NCBI RefSeq assembly: GCF_013409785.1
Contig: NZ_JACCBV010000001.1
Span: forward strand, 3,782,001 to 3,846,000
Source of the DNA: Microbacterium immunditiarum
GTDB lineage: Bacteria > Actinomycetota > Actinomycetes > Actinomycetales > Microbacteriaceae
DNA: 64,000 nt
Direction of reading: 5' to 3'
Shown here: positions 1-8,034 of the stretch, piece after piece
Layout of the letters: each line of letters starts with the position of its first letter
How positions within the stretch are numbered: position 1 is the stretch's first letter
Program-made: the position numbers and the translations under genes
The notes under the pieces: generated by a model
Told to the model about the DNA's origin: nothing
Database searches by the model: none
What the model saw: only the letters and a program-made list of their open reading frames with translations

Positions 1-155
1 CGCGGGCCGACGGGCGCGCGTTCCTCGAGCGCGTCGCCGAGTACGGGGTGACGGCGACGGTGCATCCGTACCCGCTGTCACGCGGTGCGCAGGCGCTCCA
101 CGATCTCAAGGACGGGCGGTTCGACGGCGCGGCGGTGCTCGTTCCGGACGGCTGA
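1..155 (+). CDS. Zinc-type alcohol dehydrogenase / quinone oxidoreductase, C-terminal fragment
   Basis: The window opens inside this gene; only the last 50 codons are present, read in the frame that ends at TGA 153-155. The visible tail has the pattern of the end of medium-chain dehydrogenase/reductases: a V-x-P-Y-P-L segment, then a helix A-L-H-D-L-K-D-G-R-F-D-G and a final hydrophobic strand A-A-V-L-V. In that family this strand closes the catalytic domain. The substrate cannot be told from the tail, and the zinc-binding residues lie upstream of the window. It could equally be a zinc-free NADPH:quinone reductase. Called from a short stretch, so moderate confidence. Confidence 0.6.
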   Translation, partial: RADGRAFLERVAEYGVTATVHPYPLSRGAQALHDLKDGRFDGAAVLVPDG

Positions 156-234
156 GCCCGGCGGCCCCCCGGTGGGGCGAAGGTCCCGCCGCTCGGTGCG
201 GCGGCCACCGATCCTGGAGCGAAGGAGGATCGCC

Positions 235-666
235 ATGAAGCGCGTCGCGCGGATCGCCCTGCTCGTCACGCAGGCGTTCGTGGGGCTGACAGCGGTCGCG
301 GGCGGCGTCGCACTGATCGTCGGGAGCCTCGATCCCGCGCTCGGAACGGTGCTCGTCCCGCCCCTCGACTACCTCGACGGATCGCCGTTCACGTCGTACG
401 TCGTGCCCGGGATCGTCCTCATCGCGCTCGTGGCCGGGCCGCAGGCTGTCGCCTTCGGCCTAGGCCTGGCTCGCTCGCGGTGGTTCGTCATGACATCCGC
501 GGCCGCCGCGTTCGCGTGCGTGATCTGGATCTTCGTCCAGATGGTCTTCATCCCGTTCAGCTTCCTGCAGGCGCTGTACTTCGCTCTCGGGCTTGTCGAG
601 TTCGGGCTGGTGATGGTGCTGCTCGGTGTCCTGGATCAGCAGAGCTCGCGTGCCGCGGCGGCGTGA
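235..666 (+). CDS. Small integral membrane protein, unknown function
   Basis: A 143-residue protein that is almost entirely hydrophobic, with about four predicted membrane spans (roughly residues 5-27, 47-70, 78-100 and 107-130). The start is fixed by a strong ribosome site, GAAGGAGG at 221-228, seven bases before ATG 235. An in-frame ATG further upstream at 85 would run back into the preceding dehydrogenase and is not needed. No catalytic motif is visible, and I do not recognise the family. Its last 31 bases overlap the end of the convergent gene on the other strand. Confidence 0.7.
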   Translation: MKRVARIALLVTQAFVGLTAVAGGVALIVGSLDPALGTVLVPPLDYLDGSPFTSYVVPGIVLIALVAGPQAVAFGLGLARSRWFVMTSAAAAFACVIWIFVQMVFIPFSFLQALYFALGLVEFGLVMVLLGVLDQQSSRAAAA

Positions 667-1130
667 ATCGACGAATCGACGATGTCGTCCCATCCGAGCG
701 CGACGTCGCCCGCGACGCCGGCCGGAGTCGCGATCGCCTGCTTCACGCGCCGGTCGAGCGTCTCGGCGTCCTCGCAGCCGGTGACATCCAGCAGCACGAC
801 CTCGACGTACCGACCCCTTGCGCGCTCGAGCTCGGCGTGCAGGCGCGCGGCCGCGCGCGCGGCGGTCGCGAGGCATCCGCCCGCCGGCACGACCCCGCCG
901 TGCGAATATGCCACGAAGACGTGGGCGAGCTGCGGATGCGCCGCCGCCACGGCGGCCACGTCACGGCAGTGCGCGACCAGCCGCTTCTGCGCGTCGCGCT
1001 TGGATGTCGCGTCGCGCAGGTCGGCGCCCCACACGACCGCGCGCGGAGGCTCGAGGCCGGAGGCCTGCGTGACGGCGAGCTGCTGCAGCACCGGCAGCTG
1101 ATCGCCCCGGACGATGAGCTGTGCACCCAT
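636..1130 (-). CDS. Hypothetical protein (about 164 aa)
   Basis: Soluble, alanine-rich protein with a continuous reading frame, no signal peptide and no membrane span. A conserved-looking core contains V-V-W-G-A-D-L-R-D, then F-V-A-Y-S-H-G-G-V-V-P and V-V-L-L-D-V-T-G-C-E-D. It reads like a small alpha/beta protein with a glycine-rich loop. I do not recognise the family. The start at 1130 (MGAQLIV) is preferred because AAAGG lies about eight bases upstream; another ATG nine codons earlier at 1157 is possible. It converges on the membrane-protein gene, and the two 3' ends overlap by 31 bases. Confidence 0.5.
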   Translation of the reverse strand: MGAQLIVRGDQLPVLQQLAVTQASGLEPPRAVVWGADLRDATSKRDAQKRLVAHCRDVAAVAAAHPQLAHVFVAYSHGGVVPAGGCLATAARAAARLHAELERARGRYVEVVLLDVTGCEDAETLDRRVKQAIATPAGVAGDVALGWDDIVDSSIHAAAARELC

Positions 1131-1346
1131 GGCCTGCCTTTCGGTCACTTGTGTCAACGTGCCGACCAGACTTCCCGGCTCACCCTCGCCCCGGTTGGGA
1201 CGCGTTCACGATACGCCTGTCCCAGGACATTGGGGCCGAACGCGCGGGCGCGCCGACCGGCTATCCTTACCGGCTGGGCGAGCGATCCGTCGAGGACGCC
1301 GGTTCGTCGATCCGCCCCCATTCCACAGCGAACGGATGCCCCGACA

Positions 1347-2621
1347 ATGACCGTCCCCTCGTTCGATGCCGACCGGATCGACCGCGACACGTGCGCGGCG
1401 CTCGACGCGGCGGACCCGCTCACGCCGTTCCGCGAGCGCTTCACCCTGCCCGAGGGTGTGATCTATCTCGACGGCAACTCGCTCGGCGCACTCCCGCGCG
1501 ACACCGCCGCCGAGGTGCAGCGCGTGATCGCCGAGGAGTGGGGCTCCGGCCTCATCCGCAGCTGGAACGACGCCGGGTGGTTCGACAAGCCGCGCGCGGT
1601 GGGCGACATGATCGCCCCGCTCATCGGCGCCGCACGCGGTGAGGTCGTGATCGGCGACACGACGTCGGCCAGCCTCTTCCAGGCGACCGTCGCGGCGGCC
1701 CGGCTCCGCCCCGATCGCCGGGTGATCGTGTCGGAGCGGGGCAACTTCCCCACCGACCTCTACGTGCTCGAGAGCGTTCAGACGCTCCTCGGCGGAGACT
1801 CGCCCCTCGAGCGCAGGCTCATCTCCGACGACGGCCCGAGCCTGGACGATGTGCTCGGCGACGACGTGGCGGTCGTCGTGCTCACGCACGTGGACTACCG
1901 CACGGGTCGCATGTACGACATGGCCGACGTCACGCGCCGCGTCCATGAGGCGGGCGCGGTCATGGTGTGGGATCTGTGTCACAGCGCCGGTGCCGTGCCC
2001 GTCGACCTCAACGGGGCGGATGCGGACTTCGCGGTCGGCTGCACGTACAAGTACCTCAACGGCGGTCCCGGCGCTCCCTCGTTCCTATGGGCGGCCGAAC
2101 GACACCACGAGGACGCGCGTCCCGCGCTCACCGGATGGAACGGGCACGCCCGGCCGTTCGACTTCACGGTCGAGTACACGCCCGCGCCGGGCATCACGCG
2201 GTTCCGGGTCGGCACTCCGCAGGTGCTCGCGATCTCGGCGCTCGAGGCGAGCCTGCGCGTGTGGGCGGAGGTCGACATGGCGCAGGTCCGCGAGAAGAGC
2301 CTGCGGCTCACCGAGCTCTTCATGGCGCTCGTCGACGAGCGCCTCGCTCGGTGGGGCATCGCGGTGGTCACGCCCCGCGACCCGGCGCGGCGGGGCAGCC
2401 AGGTGTCGCTCCGCTTCGCCGACGGCTACGCGGTCATGCAGGCCCTCATCGACCGTGGTGTGATCGGCGACTTCCGCGCGCCCGACCTCATGCGCTTCGG
2501 CTTCACGCCGCTGTACGTCTCGCACGTCGATGTGTGGGACGCCGTCGCGGCACTCGAGGACATCCTGCATACCGAGGTCTGGCGCGAGGCCCGGTTCGCG
2601 CGGCGCGCAGCAGTCACCTGA
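1347..2621 (+). CDS. kynU: Kynureninase
   Basis: PLP enzyme that cleaves kynurenine to anthranilate and alanine in tryptophan catabolism; cytoplasmic. The 424-residue length is normal for the family. Family landmarks are visible: I-Y-L-D-G-N-S-L-G-A-L-P near residue 32, the W-N-D-A-G-W-F segment near 72, V-W-D-L-C-H-S-A-G near 210, and the Schiff-base lysine in G-C-T-Y-K-Y-L-N-G-G-P-G, which I place at residue 235. ATG 1347 (MTVPSFDAD) gives the usual N-terminus; the frame stays open far upstream without homology. No tryptophan dioxygenase or kynurenine formamidase lies nearby, so here it stands alone. A strong hairpin follows directly at the stop. Confidence 0.93.
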   Translation: MTVPSFDADRIDRDTCAALDAADPLTPFRERFTLPEGVIYLDGNSLGALPRDTAAEVQRVIAEEWGSGLIRSWNDAGWFDKPRAVGDMIAPLIGAARGEVVIGDTTSASLFQATVAAARLRPDRRVIVSERGNFPTDLYVLESVQTLLGGDSPLERRLISDDGPSLDDVLGDDVAVVVLTHVDYRTGRMYDMADVTRRVHEAGAVMVWDLCHSAGAVPVDLNGADADFAVGCTYKYLNGGPGAPSFLWAAERHHEDARPALTGWNGHARPFDFTVEYTPAPGITRFRVGTPQVLAISALEASLRVWAEVDMAQVREKSLRLTELFMALVDERLARWGIAVVTPRDPARRGSQVSLRFADGYAVMQALIDRGVIGDFRAPDLMRFGFTPLYVSHVDVWDAVAALEDILHTEVWREARFARRAAVT

Positions 2622-2651
2622 CCGTCCGGGTGGGGGAGCCCGGACGGTCAG
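2618..2651. terminator. Bidirectional hairpin between kynU and the globin gene
   Basis: Perfect 13-base inverted repeat: CTGACCGTCCGGG at 2618-2630 pairs with CCCGGACGGTCAG at 2639-2651, with an 8-base loop. It overlaps the kynU stop codon and sits 17 bases from the stop of the convergent globin gene, so it can serve both strands. No T-run follows, as is common in high-GC actinobacteria. Confidence 0.8.
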
Positions 2652-2667
2652 GAGTCAGAAGCCCGGG

Positions 2668-3054
2668 TCAGGCGGCCGACGCGTCCGCGACGACCTGGTC
2701 GCGCAGGGGCAGAAGCGCCCCCGCCACGGTCTGGATCGTCTCGTCGTCGACGCCGGCCTCCGCGAGCGCGGTCGCCGCGTGCCCGATGACACGGTCGAAA
2801 TCGGCGTCGGTGATGCCGCGCCCGGCGTGCGCCGCGTCGATGTCGCGACCCCTGTAGCCGTTCGGGCCGCCCGTCGCGACGGCCAGGAACAGCGCCATGT
2901 GCCGCTTCTGCTCGACCATGTCCGTGCCCTCGAAGAACGGGGCGAGGGTCTCGTCGCCGATGATGTGCCGGTACAGGCTGTCGACGACGGCGGCGATGCC
3001 GTCGCCCGCGCCGAGCCGTTCATACAGTGTCGTCGATGCGCTCGTGTCGGTCAT
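2668..3054 (-). CDS. glbN: Truncated haemoglobin (group I/N type)
   Basis: Small haem protein that binds oxygen and nitric oxide; in actinobacteria group I forms oxidise NO to nitrate. The 128-residue protein begins its globin fold at L-Y-E-R-L-G-A-G-D-G-I, has F-F-E-G-T-D-M-V-E-Q-K-R-H-M in the middle, G-G-P-N-G-Y-R-G-R-D, and the proximal histidine in A-A-H-A-G-R-G-I-T-D-A-D-F. ATG 3054 (MTDTSAS) is chosen because GGAGC precedes it at normal spacing; an ATG 13 codons upstream has no ribosome site. It is the last gene of a leftward set with a DivIVA-like gene and flavohaemoglobin, which supports a role in NO defence. Confidence 0.88.
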   Translation of the reverse strand: MTDTSASTTLYERLGAGDGIAAVVDSLYRHIIGDETLAPFFEGTDMVEQKRHMALFLAVATGGPNGYRGRDIDAAHAGRGITDADFDRVIGHAATALAEAGVDDETIQTVAGALLPLRDQVVADASAA

Positions 3055-3110
3055 GGGTGCTCCGTTCGTGGTGTGGTTGAGGGATGCCGGCACCGTGGGT
3101 GCCGCGGGAC

Positions 3111-3794
3111 TCAGGACTCGGGGCGCTGCTGGCCGTTGTTGCTCACGAACGACGAGCGGCGGTGGGGCGTGCGCTCCTCGGGCGCCTGCTCCCGGTGGGC
3201 GTTCGCGCCGAGGCGAGCGATCTCGCGCTCGAGGGACTCGAGCAGCGAATGGACCTGCGCTGACGCCATGCGCGCGAACTGGCGGGCACGGACGACCTCG
3301 TCCGGCGACGCCGGCCCCACCGCGAACAGGTCATCCGTGGCGAAGGCGGGGCCGGGCGTCTGGTCGAACGTCCACGCCGCCGGGGCGCCGGGCGAATCGG
3401 CGAACCCGCTCGGCTCGGCCACGGGTCGCGCACCCGGGCCGTGTTCGATCGAATGCGCGGCCTGCTGGGCGCGCTCGACGATCTCGCGGTACTGGTTGCG
3501 GGCGGTCTCGATGAGATCCTTCGAGTACGACTCGGCTTCCGCGACGGCGTCGTCGGCGATGCGCTGCGCCTGACTGAGCAGCAGCACCGCGCGGCTGGAG
3601 ATCTCGTTGTCCTCGGAGCTGAGGCTGGCGGTCAGCGCCTCGTTGTCGCGCCGGGCGACCTCCAGCGCATCCGCGGCGGCTGCCAGCAGGGAGTGGACCT
3701 CGGCGCGGCTGTATCCGTCGCCCTCACGAGAGAAGGATGCTCCGCGCAGCAGTTCCGGGGTGATCGGCGCGGATTGGGTCCCGGTCATGATCAT
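3111..3794 (-). CDS. DivIVA-domain coiled-coil protein
   Basis: A 227-residue protein whose N-terminus (L-L-R-G-A-S-F-S-R-E-G-D-G-Y-S-R-A-E-V) matches the start of DivIVA/Wag31-type proteins, which bind curved membranes and mark cell poles. A long heptad-rich helix covers about residues 30-125, then a proline/alanine linker, then a second helix around 175-205 and a basic tail. The start ATG 3794 has AGGAGAG six bases upstream; a second ATG two codons later is also possible. It lies 12 bases after the flavohaemoglobin stop and 57 bases before the truncated globin gene, so all three are probably co-transcribed. Its link to haem proteins is unexplained. Confidence 0.72.
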   Translation of the reverse strand: MIMTGTQSAPITPELLRGASFSREGDGYSRAEVHSLLAAAADALEVARRDNEALTASLSSEDNEISSRAVLLLSQAQRIADDAVAEAESYSKDLIETARNQYREIVERAQQAAHSIEHGPGARPVAEPSGFADSPGAPAAWTFDQTPGPAFATDDLFAVGPASPDEVVRARQFARMASAQVHSLLESLEREIARLGANAHREQAPEERTPHRRSSFVSNNGQQRPES

Positions 3795-3805
3795 GTTGCC
3801 CTCTC

Positions 3806-5101
3806 CTAGATACCCAGCCCGACGCGCGGCTGGGCGAGTTCTCGGGAGCCTGCCTGACTGCCCGTATCGCTGACGTCTTGGCTGTAGGGGTCTTCGTACT
3901 TCTCGCTGCGGATGCGGTCTGGCTCGACCCCGGCGGAGCGAAGCGTCGCCGCGGTGTGCTCGACCATGCGCGGCGAACCGCACACGAGCGCCGTGCGGCC
4001 GTACCACGGGCCATCCGCCGCCGCGATCTCGCCGATCAGCCCGCGGCGTCCCGGGAAGGACGGGTCGTCGGACACCACGAACTCCGTCTCGAGCCACGGC
4101 ACGCCCTCGTAGCGCCCGAGCTCGGGCTTGGCGTAGAACCCCCACGGATGCCGCACTCCGTGGTACAGCGCGACGTGCGGGCCCACTCCCATCGTGCGGT
4201 GCCGTTCGGCGACCTGGTCGAGGATCGCCAGCATCGGGGCGATGCCGGTGCCGCCGGCCACGAGCAGCAGGTCGGGCCATTCGCGATCCGGCGGGAGGGT
4301 CAGCCGCTCGCCGATGGGCGGACCGAGCCGCACGCGGTCGCCGGGCCGGACGTCGCGCAGGAGCGCGCCGCTGACCTGGCCGCCCGCGACGAGCTGCACG
4401 TGGAAGTCCATCGTGCGGTCGGCGCGCGGGGCGTGCGCCGGCGAGTAGTACCGCCACTGCCGGGGTCGCTGCGGGATCTCGAGCGTGACCGACTGCCCGG
4501 GCCGGTACTCGTAGTCGTCGTCGACCCGGATCGACACGGTGCCGATGTCCATGCCGCGGCGCTGCGTCGCGATCACCTCCGCGCCCCACGTCGCCGGCTG
4601 CGACTCGACCGCCTCGGCGGCGGTGATCATCGTGGTCGCGATCAGGCCGTACGCCTCGGCCCAGTCCGACGCGAGTTCGGCCGTCCAGCCGCTGCCGAGG
4701 AAGTGCTTGAGCGTGGCGAGCAGTGACGCTCCGACCGCCGGGTAGTGATCCGCGAGCGCGCCGAACTTGCGGTGGTCGCGCCCGAGGTCCTCGATGTATC
4801 CGACGACCTCGGGGAGGTTGTCGACGTTGCTGACCATGCGGCCGAGGGCTCTGACGAGCCGGTCGCGCTGCGTCGCCATGGTGACCGGGAACATGTCGCG
4901 CACCTCGGGGTGGGCGAGGAAGAGGTGCGCATAGAAATAGCCGGGCACCGCGTCCCCGTGCGCCGAGACTTGAGCCCAGGTTCGCTTGAGGGCATCGATA
5001 TCCACGCGCGAGGTATCCAATCCGTCGGGGGCCGGGTTGATAGAGGCCGACGCTAACGGGTTCTCGTGGCTGGTTACAAACCGATAACGGCGTGTCCGCA
5101 C
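3806..5101 (-). CDS. hmp: Flavohaemoglobin (nitric oxide dioxygenase)
   Basis: Three-domain enzyme that oxidises NO to nitrate using NAD(P)H; cytoplasmic. The globin domain covers about residues 30-165, with G-Y-F-Y-A-H-L-F for the B helix and the proximal histidine in D-L-G-R-D-H-R-K-F. The FAD domain has R-Q-W-R-Y-Y-S, the R-x-Y-S flavin motif, and the NAD domain has G-G-T-G-I-A-P-M and C-G-S-P-R-M-V. The 431-residue frame opens at GTG 5101, longer than usual at the N-terminus; a TTG or GTG 27-33 codons downstream (LDTSRVDID) may be the real start. First gene of the operon with the DivIVA-like and globin genes. Confidence 0.88.
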   Translation of the reverse strand: MRTRRYRFVTSHENPLASASINPAPDGLDTSRVDIDALKRTWAQVSAHGDAVPGYFYAHLFLAHPEVRDMFPVTMATQRDRLVRALGRMVSNVDNLPEVVGYIEDLGRDHRKFGALADHYPAVGASLLATLKHFLGSGWTAELASDWAEAYGLIATTMITAAEAVESQPATWGAEVIATQRRGMDIGTVSIRVDDDYEYRPGQSVTLEIPQRPRQWRYYSPAHAPRADRTMDFHVQLVAGGQVSGALLRDVRPGDRVRLGPPIGERLTLPPDREWPDLLLVAGGTGIAPMLAILDQVAERHRTMGVGPHVALYHGVRHPWGFYAKPELGRYEGVPWLETEFVVSDDPSFPGRRGLIGEIAAADGPWYGRTALVCGSPRMVEHTAATLRSAGVEPDRIRSEKYEDPYSQDVSDTGSQAGSRELAQPRVGLGI

Positions 5102-5143
5102 ACTTTCTCATCCGGCTCTCATGAAGCGCGCCGGATCGGCCGG

Positions 5144-6067
5144 CTACGAGACGCGCAGTTCCTCGGGCTCGACGACGACGTCTACCAGCGCCCCGTTCCG
5201 CCACACGGTCATCTCCATCCGCCGCCCGATGGCCGCCTCGACCATGCGTCGCTGCAGCGCGGTGGGATCGGCGATCGCGACGCCGTCGAGCGAGAGCACG
5301 ACGTCGCCCGCGTGCGCTCCCGCCGCGGCCGCGGGGCTTGCGGGCACGACCGAGACGACCTGCATGCCGACCTTCGCGCCGGCCTTCACCGCGACCTCGG
5401 GCGCCAGCGGCACGGTGGCCCCCGCGATGCCGAGCCACGCCCGCCGGACGCGTCCGGTCGTGCGGAGCGCCTCGATGATCTCGCGCGTCGTCGCGTTGAT
5501 GGGCACCGCAAGCCCGAGCCCGATGCCCGCGACGGCCGTGTTCACGCCGACCATGCGGCCCGCGCTGTCGGCGAGGACGCCGCCGCTGTTGCCGGGGTTC
5601 AGCGCGGCATCCGTCTGGATCACCTCGTCGATCACCCGCCCGGCGCGCGTCGGCAGCGAGCGCCCGAGGGCTGAGACGATGCCGGCCGTGACGCTCCCCG
5701 ACAGACCCCGCGGGTTGCCGAGCGCGACCACGAGCTGCCCGACCCCGAGCGTCGCCGCATCGCCCAGCCGCACGGGCGCCGCGGTCTCGCCGTCCGCATG
5801 GAGGACGGCCAGGTCCGACAGCGGATCGGCACCGACGACGGATGCCGGCACGACCCCGCCGTCCGAGAACGCGAGCTCCACGCGGCGTGCCCCGTCCACG
5901 ACGTGGGCGCTCGTGAGCAGGTTCCCGTCGTCGTTGATCACCGCTGCGCTTCCCGCGCCCATGCCCTGCCGCGTCTGCACGCTCACCGCAGCGAGCGAGG
6001 GCAGCACCGTCTGCGCGACGCGCATCACCGTCGAGGAGTACGCGTCGAGAGCCTCCCGATCGTCCAC
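5144..6067 (-). CDS. HtrA/DegP-like trypsin-type serine protease with PDZ domain
   Basis: Trypsin-fold protease of the S1C family with one PDZ domain; such enzymes handle misfolded proteins. The triad is visible: His in L-L-T-S-A-H-V-V-D-G, Asp in P-L-S-D-L-A-V-L, and Ser in L-N-P-G-N-S-G-G. The PDZ part follows from R-R-A-W-L-G-I-A-G-A to the end. About 307 residues from GTG 6067 (VHVDDREAL), where homology seems to begin; there is no convincing ribosome site. Most actinobacterial HtrA proteins have a membrane anchor and a long cytoplasmic arm. Neither is present here, and I see no signal peptide, so the enzyme appears to be cytoplasmic or to have a mis-assigned start. Confidence 0.82.
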   Translation of the reverse strand: MDDREALDAYSSTVMRVAQTVLPSLAAVSVQTRQGMGAGSAAVINDDGNLLTSAHVVDGARRVELAFSDGGVVPASVVGADPLSDLAVLHADGETAAPVRLGDAATLGVGQLVVALGNPRGLSGSVTAGIVSALGRSLPTRAGRVIDEVIQTDAALNPGNSGGVLADSAGRMVGVNTAVAGIGLGLAVPINATTREIIEALRTTGRVRRAWLGIAGATVPLAPEVAVKAGAKVGMQVVSVVPASPAAAAGAHAGDVVLSLDGVAIADPTALQRRMVEAAIGRRMEMTVWRNGALVDVVVEPEELRVS

Positions 6068-6158
6068 GTGAACAAGTGTCGACCTGAAGCGGATGCCGCG
6101 GCCCGAGTTCGCGCACGGCGGAACACGGCGCCGTTCCGCGACGACATCGAGCGCGTGC

Positions 6159-7466
6159 TCACCGTTCTGCCGCGACAAGCTGAGGCAGCCATTCGAACGG
6201 CTCCTTGGTGCTCAGCGGGTCGAGCGCGTCGATCAGCATCGCATGGGTGTCCTCGGACAGCTCGTGGATGCTCGCGACCCGCGCGATGAACGCCAGCAGA
6301 CCGTCGCCGTCGGCCTCCGAGAGGGCGAAGTCGCTGGACCAGCCGTGCTTGCGGTCCGCGCGGAACGCCCGCAGGATCTCCCAGAACGTGAGGTGATCGG
6401 GCTCGTTCACCGGCACCACCCGTCCGGTGAGGCGCTGCTTGATCCCCGCCTCCACGGGCTCGTCGGGCTTGCCGTCGCCGTCGGCGTCCTCACGGTTGTC
6501 CGGGTACTTCTGCGCCGTGCCGAACAGGTGGCTCCACCAGCTGCGACGCCCGCCGCAGCGCAGCAGCCGCAGACCGTGCTGCACGCCGAGCGGCTCGTGC
6601 TCGAGCTCGTCCATCGTGCTGATCGAGAGCCCGGCCGCGACGTAGCGCCGGTTGTAAGGCTTCTTGAGCCGCGCGCCCCACAGCTCGTGCATCGTGGCCA
6701 TCATCGCGAATGCCGCGAACCCGGCGCGGAAGTACTCGCTGGTGCTGCCGGTGTGGAAGTTGTGCCACGCCTGCCAGAACCATTGCAGTGCGACGTCGGG
6801 CTTCCAGTCGGATGTGCCCTCCTGCAGGTGGATCACCGCCCCGTTGAGGTACGACACCTGGAACCCGCCGCGAGCCGGATACAGCACCTTCACCTGGTCG
6901 TCGATCGCGAACCACGCATCCTGGCGCTTGAGTTCGTCGATCGTGGTTCGGTGGAGGTACCAGAGCATCGCCTGGCGACGGAACTCCACGCTGCCGAGGT
7001 CGTGCGGCTGCCCTGACGCGATGACCTTCGTGCCCAGCGACACCGACGGGCCCGACAGCTGCCCGCTGGACTTCCAGATCAGGCGCCAGTTCCGGTCGGC
7101 GATGTCGACCTTGCTGAGGTCGACGAGCGATCCGTCCTCGACGGTGAGATCGGATGCCACGAGCCGCGCCTGCACGCGGAAGAACCGCGTCTTGCCGTTG
7201 TTCTCCTCGGTCACCCGGAAGGCGCCCTGCGCGTCGGTGCGCGCGGTGCCCCACGTCGTCCAGGGGCCGCTCGCGCTGACATCCGAGGCCTGCACTTTGA
7301 CCTCGATGCCCTTGAGCGCGCGGTCCTTCGACGTGCCCTCGATCTCGCTCTCCCGCACGCGGAGCATGCCGGTGATCGTCCACGTCTTCGTGCCGCCGCC
7401 TCCGCCCCCGCCGCTCGTGTGGGGCGAGCCCGACTGCTGCGTCGTCTGCTCCTTGACCTGCTTCAT
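6159..7466 (-). CDS. Large hypothetical protein with N-terminal carboxypeptidase-regulatory-like segment
   Basis: A 435-residue protein I do not recognise. It starts with a polar stretch and a run of seven glycines. A beta-rich region at about 27-110 (G-T-A-R-T-D-A-Q-G-A-F-R-V) resembles the carboxypeptidase-regulatory/Cna-B fold, in which a small beta-sandwich carries acquired loops. The middle part is rich in tryptophan and tyrosine (L-Q-W-F-W-Q-A-W-H-N-F-H). Around 345 there is a calcium-loop-like D-A-D-G-D-G-K-P-D-E, and later A-D-G-D-G. There is no signal peptide or membrane span. It is divergent from the RidA gene. Function cannot be assigned. Confidence 0.6.
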   Translation of the reverse strand: MKQVKEQTTQQSGSPHTSGGGGGGGTKTWTITGMLRVRESEIEGTSKDRALKGIEVKVQASDVSASGPWTTWGTARTDAQGAFRVTEENNGKTRFFRVQARLVASDLTVEDGSLVDLSKVDIADRNWRLIWKSSGQLSGPSVSLGTKVIASGQPHDLGSVEFRRQAMLWYLHRTTIDELKRQDAWFAIDDQVKVLYPARGGFQVSYLNGAVIHLQEGTSDWKPDVALQWFWQAWHNFHTGSTSEYFRAGFAAFAMMATMHELWGARLKKPYNRRYVAAGLSISTMDELEHEPLGVQHGLRLLRCGGRRSWWSHLFGTAQKYPDNREDADGDGKPDEPVEAGIKQRLTGRVVPVNEPDHLTFWEILRAFRADRKHGWSSDFALSEADGDGLLAFIARVASIHELSEDTHAMLIDALDPLSTKEPFEWLPQLVAAER

Positions 7467-7608
7467 GGCTCCTCCAGCCTGTCGAGGTATGGGAGCGAGG
7501 TGGCGGGGCGTCAGATACGACGACCCGTCACATCGGCGCCATCACGCGTGACACGGAGGCAACTGCTGTCACTCGCCGCCGCGGTTACGATCGGGAGGGA
7601 GGCATCGG

Positions 7609-7998
7609 ATGACCCCTCGCGAGTCCATCGACCTGCCCGGCTTCGGGCACGAGAACCCCATTCCCGTGGCGAGCCGGAGGGGACCGTTCGTGTTCTCAGG
7701 TGCCTTGACGGGGCGCGATCCCGAGACCGGCGAGCTGCCGGCGACCCTCGACGAGCAGGTCGCGAACGTCTTCCGGCACGTGCGCGCGCTCGTGGCCGCG
7801 GTCGGCGGCACGACCGACGACATCATCAAGATGACCGTGTGGCTCGTGGACTACCGGGACCGTACCGCGCTCAACCGCGAGTGGATCGAGATCTTCCCCG
7901 ACCCTTCGTCGCGCCCGGCTCGCCACGTCGTGAGGGCCGACCTCGACTCGGGCGTCCTCGTGCAGGCCGACGTCACCGCGATCCTCGGCGAGGACTGA
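7609..7998 (+). CDS. RidA/YjgF/UK114-family enamine/imine deaminase-like protein
   Basis: Small (129 aa) member of the RidA superfamily, trimeric proteins many of which hydrolyse reactive enamine/imine intermediates from PLP enzymes. Landmarks are F-V-F-S-G-A-L-T-G-R-D near residue 27, the V-A-N-V-F-R-H-V-R-A-L-V-A-A-V-G-G-T helix, I-K-M-T-V-W-L-V-D and the C-terminal S-R-P-A-R-H-V-V. That last segment carries the arginine which in catalytic RidA proteins binds the substrate carboxylate. The start ATG 7609 follows GGGAGGGAGG at 7594-7603. It stands alone between a divergent hypothetical gene and a convergent protease gene. Confidence 0.85.
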   Translation: MTPRESIDLPGFGHENPIPVASRRGPFVFSGALTGRDPETGELPATLDEQVANVFRHVRALVAAVGGTTDDIIKMTVWLVDYRDRTALNREWIEIFPDPSSRPARHVVRADLDSGVLVQADVTAILGED

Positions 7999-8034
7999 CG
8001 CGTTGCGCCGGCCCGCGGTCGTCTCGGACGTGCG

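Noticed and set aside
3798..6116. A 1001-codon frame that would extend the DivIVA-like protein upstream through two other genes
   Set aside because: The true start at 3794 has AGGAGAG; the extension is antisense-like, low-complexity sequence overlapping flavohaemoglobin and protease genes in the wrong frame.
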